Below are positions 1 to 6,800 of a DNA stretch of 14,155 nucleotides, piece by piece. A model generated the notes under the pieces. That model made no database searches. It was not told where the DNA came from and was given only the letters and a program-made list of their open reading frames with translations. The DNA is from Phoronis ovalis (Eukaryota > Phoronida > Phoronidae): assembly GCA_028565635.1 (NCBI GenBank), contig JAOXYB010033963.1, positions 1 through 14,155 on the forward strand, in the 5' to 3' direction. The number at the start of each line of letters is the position of its first letter. Within the stretch, counting starts at the first letter, position 1. Both the position numbers and the translations under genes were made by a program.

Positions 1-17
1 GCTGTAAACAGTGGGTA

Positions 18-87
18 GCAATCCAAATTTTTGAATATCGTTACGGTAGCAATCCAAAAAAATACAGTGAAAAGTATGCAATCCAAA
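18..87. repeat. short direct repeat, GCAATCCAAA x3
   Basis: The decamer GCAATCCAAA occurs at 18-27, 49-58 and 78-87, so with a period of about 30 bases. The first two copies are preceded by GGTA. It may be the edge of a longer tandem array or dispersed element that starts left of the window. I see no coding potential here. Confidence 0.6.
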
Positions 88-328
88 TCCAAACTTTTCA
101 ACTCGGCTACACACCCCCACCAAAAAATAACCTGAGTATCCCCCCGGGAAATTTACTTTATTTGTCAATATTTGTACAACAGTTTTCTAGACTAAATCCA
201 ATTTGTGTTTTACGATTACAACTTCCTTACATGTACATGCACTCGCTGTACACTAGCATAATAAAAAAATCAGGTTATTATATGCTTACAAAGGTCATAA
301 CGTACAGACAAACAATTTTCCCAGCTGC

Positions 329-347
329 GGGGTTTCCCATGACGTCA
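329..347. promoter_or_regulatory. candidate composite kB + CRE/ATF site
   Basis: GGGGTTTCCC at 329-338 fits the Rel/NF-kB consensus GGGRNNYYCC on the plus strand. One base later is a perfect TGACGTCA (340-347), the palindromic CREB/ATF/bZIP site, itself inside a 12-base palindrome (338-349). Abutting kB and ATF sites are typical of inducible immune enhancers. Relative to the minus-strand exon at 771-992 this would be intronic or downstream. Function is inferred from consensus only. Confidence 0.4.
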
Positions 348-770
348 TGATTTAATTTTGTGCTTACGAAGCAAAAAAATTAAGACCTAGCAATTAACAG
401 TGATAACAACCAAAGGATACATGTTTTAAATATATTGATCTGTTTTTTGTTAACGAAAGGATTTTTGTTTGCCGGTGTTTTATCGTATTTATTAAGTTGA
501 ATATTATTTTATTATCTTAATTACAAACTTTATAGCTGAGCATTATAAGATCAGCTTAAGAACAAATATTTATAAATACCGGCCAGTATCGTGCTTCTGT
601 ACTCTTAAAATGAAATCATCCAGTTCCTCCGTACATAAGAATACTTTTTATATACAAACACTGATATACAAGAACCCTTTCCGACGTTTTCTGTGATTTA
701 GGGAATATTTAAACTGAGCCGGTAAACAATAAAAGTATAATGATAGATGGAAATAGTGACAATTTTTTAC

Positions 771-992
771 CTCTGAATCCTGTCTTTGAATACAACATAA
801 TAAACTAGTGTTTGATTCTAGTGGCTGGATTGTTTGTAACTCTGGTTTTCCCTTGAATTTTGCTTGAAAATGTTGTTCTCCATTTTTGTCGGGTATGTCG
901 CGCCACGTGTTCTCCCTGATCGACACCTTCTTTATACCAATTTGGAACGTGCTTTCTTTTTTGGTTTCCTGATATTCTCTTCGTCTGTTCAT
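771..992 (-). CDS. first exon of a paralogue of the PDZ/IL-1-like gene (partial)
   Basis: 74 codons from ATG 992-990 (ACCATG context) to a donor CAGAG|gtaaaa at 770. It is homologous to the exon at 8530-8754: both start MNRR, share EYQ and SIREN, share an E-Q pair 10-11 residues after SIREN, and end Cys-rich then RQ-D/G-SE at a phase-0 donor in the same place. The middle has diverged, with a longer basic insert before SIREN. A DIPD|K sequence (residues 32-35) sits where the other copy has DEVD|S. There is no hydrophobic leader. A kB-like motif and a TATA box lie just upstream. No further exons are visible down to base 1, so the gene either continues off the left edge, has a long first intron, or is a truncated duplicate. 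The role is inferred from the complete copy; the first exon alone carries no known domain. Confidence 0.65.
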
Positions 993-1027
993 GGTTGATT
1001 TTTAGTCGGATTTATCATTCATTCGAG

Positions 1028-1053
1028 TTTTATAACTGATTTGGGAAATACCC
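1028..1053 (-). promoter_or_regulatory. kB-like site + TATA box of the left paralogue
   Basis: On the minus strand GGGTATTTCCC (1043-1053) is followed after 8 bases by TATAAAA (1028-1034). The ATG is at 992, so initiation about 30 bases downstream of the TATA box would leave a leader of only about 10-15 bases. The motif fits the Dorsal/Rel form GGG-W5-CC. The same pair in the same order lies upstream of the other copy at 8802-8829. Confidence 0.55.
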
Positions 1054-1650
1054 AAGATAAATTTAGAATCTTCGATAAATATTGAACATTGTTTACAGGT
1101 CAAGAAAAACACCTACCCGGGATAAACCCACAGTTTATAAAATTATATTCTTAAATGTTTTCAGCATTTTTGTGGTATTTGAACTATCGCAGTTTCTTTG
1201 TTTGTCATATGTCACATTTAATATTACAAACTTTGTAGTTATTATTGTATTATTTTGTAAATAGCTTGACACTAGCTTGTCAATTATTTCTATACATTAT
1301 CTTATATACTGAAGGCCGGATTTTCTTACACTGATAATCCTCCTTAATTGGATCCCTTATTTACCTCATTTTCATTTGTAAAACCAGTTTTGACCAGTTG
1401 CAATATTCAAAAACAGGTGACAGTAGTATATTTTCCCATTGTATCATGGAATTTACTGTCTGTCTAAGAAAAAATCCTGATCCATGGCCTTTGTATAATT
1501 ATATTATTTATGGTTATCTACATTCCCCAAAGGCTACTACTACTTCAGAGATAAGTATTGTATATAAGTTTTGCTTTTAATTATTAAAAAATATGTAAAA
1601 AAAGAAATCCAACAATTAAAATTATTATAAATGGTTAATTATGTCAACAA

Positions 1651-1750
1651 TTGTACGAGTAGCTGCTTCAGTGTATATAACAAAGTGATAGAAGTCATGG
1701 ATTGTCCGAGTGGCTGCTTCAGTGTATAACAAAGTGATAGAAGTCATGGA
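1651..1750 (+). repeat. tandem duplication, possibly tRNA-derived SINE fragment
   Basis: Two copies, 1651-1701 and 1702-1750, differ by a few substitutions and a 2-base indel. Each contains TGT-N-CGAGT-R-GCTG, which resembles the polymerase III A box (TGGCNNAGTGG). The second copy is followed by GATTCGATTG, which resembles a B box. Such heads are common in tRNA-related SINEs, but only this fragment is visible and no cloverleaf can be folded by eye. Confidence 0.4.
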
Positions 1751-2233
1751 TTCGATTGTGTAATTAATAAAGTGCTAAAGAAATTTGTTTATGACTTGAT
1801 GTATTCTGAGTATGTAAATTTATCTAAGTGAAAGTATAAGTCAGTGGTTAAAAGGGGTACGAAAGTAACCTAAGTATAAAATTGTAATGTATCGTCACTG
1901 ATTAAGTAAAGGAAGTTCAAAATATTTCGTTGTATAATAGCTATTTAAATATATTACACAATATATACAGGAGTTGCAATATATACACAAAAGAAGTTTG
2001 AAGGTATGAAAAGTGGCACAATGTATCATGGCAAAAAAGAGTCCCAAAATGCACCAGATTGCAGCAAATCACATGAAATGTTAAAAAAGTTTGGTCGTAC
2101 TAGAAGATATGCAAAAAACCTTGAATTTTTTGCTTTTTTCCTCCTTGGCTCTGGCTTTTTTTGTTATTTTTTGTTTGTAAGAGAAATCATTAGGGTAGCT
2201 CACATAAGGGAGGAAGTCTGTTGTTTTTTTATG

Positions 2234-2795
2234 TTAGCTAGGGACATGATACTTCATATGTGGCATCCCCAGAGTAGAACATTGTTGACCTTGAGGTAAA
2301 AAGGTCATTTGGAGGTCAAAGGTCAAATTTTTTTTTAAATTGCTGAAAATGTTCCAAAATGATTGCATTGAGTTACAACCAGTATATATAGATGACGTTT
2401 GAGAATATATCGGAACTAAAAGGCATTTTTTTTATTTTTTGGCATCTTTGAAATTAATTTATTGATCTTCCAATTTTCATTAAGCTATATCTCGAAGACT
2501 GTTACAGTTAAAGACATGATATTTGAAGTTTGACATCCCCTTGGTAGGTCATTGCTAACTTTGAGGTCAAAAGGTCATTTAGAGGTCAAAGGTTACATTC
2601 TAAAATTGCTTGATGACCTTTGAGAATATTTAGGTGAATTTTGTTTTTAAGCATCTTTTAATGTTATATTGGAAACATACTGCAAGTCATATTGTTTAAT
2701 CCAATAGGCTTGACATTTGACATATGACAGTCTCAGAGTTTGGAGAGTTGACCTTGATGTGAAAAGGTCATCTATAGGTCAAACGTTTAAACTCT
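2234..2795 (+). repeat. AGGTCA-rich interspersed repeat, three diverged units
   Basis: Units near 2234-2330, 2506-2595 and 2695-2795 share the order 'acatgata..t..(g)acat', then 'ttgaccttgaggt..aaaggtcat', then 'aggtcaaaggt'. The first ends in a perfect direct repeat AGGTCA-a-AGGTCA (2313-2325), the DR1 form bound by RXR/HNF4-type nuclear receptors. Units two and three have decayed copies. The related phrase 'tatatctcgaagactgt' (about 2487) matches, reversed, 'acagtttttgagatata' near 6920, so this is a dispersed family. Confidence 0.6.
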
Positions 2796-3406
2796 CAGAA
2801 TGACATACATTTTCAGAAAGCACTTAGATTCCAAGAGGGATATTTTGAGATCCCAAAGCAACGAATTTGTATTATTTGCTGGAAAGTTCGAAAAGGATGT
2901 ACGTTGTTATTTGTAGAGATCATATAACGTTCAAAAAAGCCTATGTAAACAATCCTGCCTGTGCTAAAAGTCTATCTAGTTGTGCAAGATATATTGAAAC
3001 TAATATTAGCTTTTAAAGTAAAATAAACTAAAATTTATTCAAGCTAGTATATATAGGTCTAAGCTATGAATTTTGTCCGTTCTGAGGTAGCATTTTTCCA
3101 AGGGTATTGCAAAGCGGAATTTCAAAACATGTTGGTGGTCATGTGACACGTTTATAATGATTTAACTTGCATGAAATTACTATTGAAGTGGATGGAAAAA
3201 TCAATTGCGTCCTTATACCAAATAAATCATGCTGCCTGATCATTTAATAGATAGGGGTCTAATTCTGTAATACACTAAAGTCAATTCCACTGTGTTATAT
3301 CGTAGATGTTGGACCTCATATCGAAGAGAAACTACATGTCTATTACTAAAATAAATTTTCTAATGGTAGGATGTTTGTCGCAAAATGTTGCTTTAATATC
3401 AACATT

Positions 3407-3409
<3 letters not shown>

Positions 3410-3441
<32 letters not shown>
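3410..3441. repeat. (AT)16 microsatellite
   Basis: An uninterrupted alternating AT tract of 32 bases flanked by TTTGC and GCATG, in the 3' flank of the minus-strand gene. Confidence 0.95.
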
Positions 3442-3444
<3 letters not shown>

Positions 3445-3551
3445 TGTGCAATTCAAGTGCAAGTAAACGTACGACTTTATCATAAAACGTACTACACATA
3501 TATAATTGTGTGAATAGTAATTTAGGCCTCACTACAATAGGAAGTGTGTTT

Positions 3552-3557
3552 TTTAAT
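3552..3557 (-). terminator. candidate poly(A) signal ATTAAA
   Basis: ATTAAA on the minus strand about 43 bases past the stop codon at 3600-3602. It is the commonest variant of AATAAA, and no closer canonical signal is seen. It would give a short 3' UTR. Confidence 0.35.
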
Positions 3558-3599
3558 CCTTGTTTTCAATTTCATGAGCTGTCACTGTTACTACTAGAT

Positions 3600-3823
3600 C
3601 TAACTATCACTGTCACTGCCACTGTCACTTGAAGATGATGAAGAAGTCATGCTGGAGACCTCAGATCTACTTTTCAGAAGCGAGTTATGTTCCTTATCGT
3701 CTGAGAAATACTCAAATTGGATAGTTTGGTCCTCTTCCAATGATCGCTGACTGATGTCGTTTTTCAGAACAAATCGGAGCGTATCCCCTCTTACTGTACT
3801 AGTTACCACAGCAAGAAAATAAT
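3600..3823 (-). CDS. exon 5: IL-1-like C-terminus and Ser/Asp tail
   Basis: Acceptor ctttgtttattgtag|AT at 3824; two bases, 73 codons and a TAG stop at 3600-3602. Only this entry phase is open: the other two meet stops within about 25 bases. It reads YFLAVVTST, GDTLRFVLK and DQTIQFEYF, then a hydrophilic linker, then a tail of six Ser followed by alternating Ser/Asp and Gly. The tail matches casein kinase 2 type sites (inference). The repeated TGACAGTG units that encode it may be length-variable. Confidence 0.72.
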
Positions 3824-6800
3824 CTACAATAAACAAAGCAAATTTAATCTTAGCGCATAACATTTTACGTTCGGATGTTTTACTCATTGTATATATTAGA
3901 ATTCGTAGTTATATATCTCACTGGTCCATAACCAGGTCGTCCATAGAATACCCGTTCTCTACATTTAACAACTCAAAAATGTTTATTGAGCATTGCTATA
4001 GAAAATTATGAAAATGATTTTTTTTGCAGGAGCATGCAATAATAAGCAAATAGCCTTGCAGTATACGCTTACTTTGTACAAAAGCCAAATAATGATTTCA
4101 CATTCTATTCTGCTCATGCTAAAATGTAATTACAGTAGGGTCGATAAGTTGATGAGGTACCGACGGTCTACCTTTAAAGTGAATAAGGAGCCACTAACAT
4201 TCATAAGCCATCCTTTTAGGTACAGTTTGGAAAGTTCCATTATAAATTAAACTTTTATTACCCATAATGCAAAGTTCACTGACACCAAAGATGAAGAAGG
4301 TTGTATGCAATTATATGGTAAAAAATGTAAAATTATTTTTATTCTATATTTTCTCAGGCGGTCGGATATGCTATTGATATGTCATACTTTTGTAAAGGTA
4401 TTGCTGGTGTAAATGATATTTAAAGCAGAAGAAATGGAAGAAATGACACTAATTTAGAAAATGGTCACCAATTTATGAATTTCGATTCTATACTCAAAGC
4501 ATGACTTGGCACACATTGAAAAATGGCCAACGTTTTGCAACGATGCCGCGATCATTGGTTCTCGATTAGTACTCACTTCTGTAATTTAGGGATTCTAGGC
4601 AGAATCTCTTATCAAAGTTGTGCATTAGAAAATGCCAACGTTCAGAATTTACGGTTACTTGTTTGCCTTTTATGTCTTTTGGCAGACTTACTTTCTTTTT
4701 TGCCTGTAAATACATAACAAACAGCATTTTTACATTTTATGAGGTTGTGCATGTAAACTAACCTATACAGGACAGCTAGTAACCTTTAAAATGTTCTTAA
4801 CAGGCAAGTTAATTATAGCATTGATGTGAAGAAGAGATTCTGTTGTTAAAAATAAGTCACAGCAATATTTTCGATGCCCGCAAAACGAGTATTATAATAG
4901 TAATAAAATTATCCTGAAAGATTAAATACAGTACAAAGGAATCGAATTCAAGTACCTTGCATTCATGCACCTTTACGAATTCTACAGCTTATTGTCAGTT
5001 TCATCATCATAGGGTACTTAGTTATACATGGTAATGTTTTCTTTAATACATTGAACTGCAGGAAGATAAAGTGGAAATGAATATACCCTTACCACCAAGT
5101 CCGGTTTAGGGTTCCCATAGGTGATTACATTAAAGCATGACAATGATGGTACAATAGATGTTATAATACACATCTCGACCATATTTTCGCCAGTCTGTCC
5201 ATCCGTGTAATCCAGTCCATTATATTTCAGAATATTGAATTGAACTGTAACATAATGTGACACACAAACATTCATTAAACATGTCTGTTACTAGTTCCCA
5301 TAGGCAATTACATCGGAGTTTGATGATCATGGTATATATAATAGACAATGGTGTTATAATACACAACTTGATAATATGTCCACCATATTGTCCATATGTG
5401 TACGGTATCATTACTATGATATCTCAGACCATTTGAATTGAACAGTAACATAATATGATACACAACAATTATCGAACTAAATTTTGATTGAGATCAACTA
5501 CTTCCTCATACAATGTTTAAGAAACGAACTACGTCGGTTTATGAGCTATACATACAATACCGAAACAACTTACAATATTTATTATTGATTGTTGGCATGG
5601 TAGACAAATCGAGACTCCAACCATTAGGCCATATTTTCGTTATTTTCAAAAAATCTCTAGAAAGAACGCTTCTGATACATGACTTTCTCAATTGGAGAGG
5701 CTCCACATCCTTAAGACTGCCCTCTGCTGGTACGATAATTTCGATAGATCTTACATCGATGGATACGATCTTACATTGTCTGCTCCCTATTAGAAAAAAA
5801 TCAACAATATTTATTTACATTCATCACTCTGTTAAAAACATGTCAAAATGATGAAATAGTAAGATCTTAGGATATCAGTACTTTTGCAAAAAAAAAATGT
5901 TTATTAATAATGAAGTATTAAATTGCAACAGTCTTTAATTGAATCGTTTTATTTTCATAAATTTTTAACATTAAAAACTGACCAGAAAATAATTCATTTT
6001 CTAGAATGCAAAAGCGTCACACTCTTAGATAAAAGGACTAATATATTTTTTATGCTAAGAGTTTCAATTTTTTCCGGATTCAAAAGTTTTTTTTTAATGA
6101 CGAGCTTAGCCGCAGGCTAATTATATACAAAAAACAAAGACAAATTATTACCGTTCCAACTTTCAAAAAATTTCATTGAAATTTGAAAAAAAATCAAATG
6201 TCCATCCTCTTCACGACCGATCAACTGAAAAGGAAATTTCAATTTAAAACAAACAAACAAAGGAACTGTTTTTCTCATGCTATAGATGAAATGCGACTTT
6301 TTTACGTTTAAAACACTTAGCTTGCCACAGAATTGTTGACATCCTGATTCAAAAATGCTTAAAATACTGGAAAATTCTTGCGTTATATAAATTAAATAAT
6401 AAAATATACAGTCATATACATGCAAATAAAGTGCAATATAGTTATATTAAGTCTTGTAATACAGGGTTTGAATTTATAGTTATTGCACTAGACTTACTAG
6501 AACTGTGGTACGAGTGTTGTCGTTTATGGACATTCGGATAAGATTCATCACTTCTTCATGTGTCTTCGTTTTAACGGATTCTTTATTTACTACTAAGACT
6601 TCGTCATAGTGCCTGAAGAAAAAAATTAACATTTAAAATGAGGTATGAAGATATGAAAAATTATGTTCGTATTTATTTCTTCGATAAATTAATGATTAAC
6701 ATTTAAAATGAAGTACAAAGATATGGGAAATAATTTTCGTATTTATTTCTTCGATAATTTAAATTAATAAAAGAGTCCTGAATACGAAATGACGTTTTGA

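Larger units (their letters stand above)
1..770. other. non-coding stretch, presumed intron 1 of the left paralogue
   Basis: If the exon at 771-992 is spliced at its donor, this stretch is its first intron or beyond. I looked on the minus strand for a second exon matching the PDZ-type exon of the right-hand copy and found none. Besides the short repeats and the kB/CRE pair described separately, I see nothing coding. Confidence 0.5.
1054..3551. other. intergenic region between the tandem genes
   Basis: About 2.5 kb separate the promoter of the left copy from the 3' end of the right copy. It holds a 50-base tandem duplication (1651-1750), three diverged AGGTCA-type repeat units (about 2234-2795) and a TA microsatellite (3410-3441). 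Small open frames such as 2006-2299 overlap the repeats, have low complexity and show no family features. I see no gene here. Confidence 0.6.

Noticed and set aside
648-770. Read-through continuation of the open frame past the donor at 770
   Set aside because: Similarity to the paralogue stops exactly at the shared splice position, and the rest (for example FHLSLYFYCL) looks intronic.
2006-2299. 97-codon plus-strand open frame
   Set aside because: Low-complexity Phe/Leu-rich middle, overlaps the AGGTCA repeat unit, no splice or promoter support.
4971-5055. Cryptic minus-strand exon (acceptor tatcttcctgcag, 28 codons plus one base, phases 0 to 1) that could sit between exons 3 and 5 instead of 6152-6224
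   Set aside because: The phases fit, but the donor (gtgcat) is weak, the peptide (FNVLKKTLP...) has no family feel, it overlaps no known motif, and the exon at 6152-6224 completes both the PDZ strand and the IL-1-like run. It stays possible as a rare alternative exon.
5513-5851. 112-codon plus-strand open frame in intron 4
   Set aside because: No domain or motif recognised, biased AT-rich composition, lies antisense inside an intron; probably chance.
6117-6425. 102-codon minus-strand open frame taken as one gene
   Set aside because: Only its part 6152-6224 is bounded by good splice sites; the rest is the intronic lead-in and read-through past the donor.
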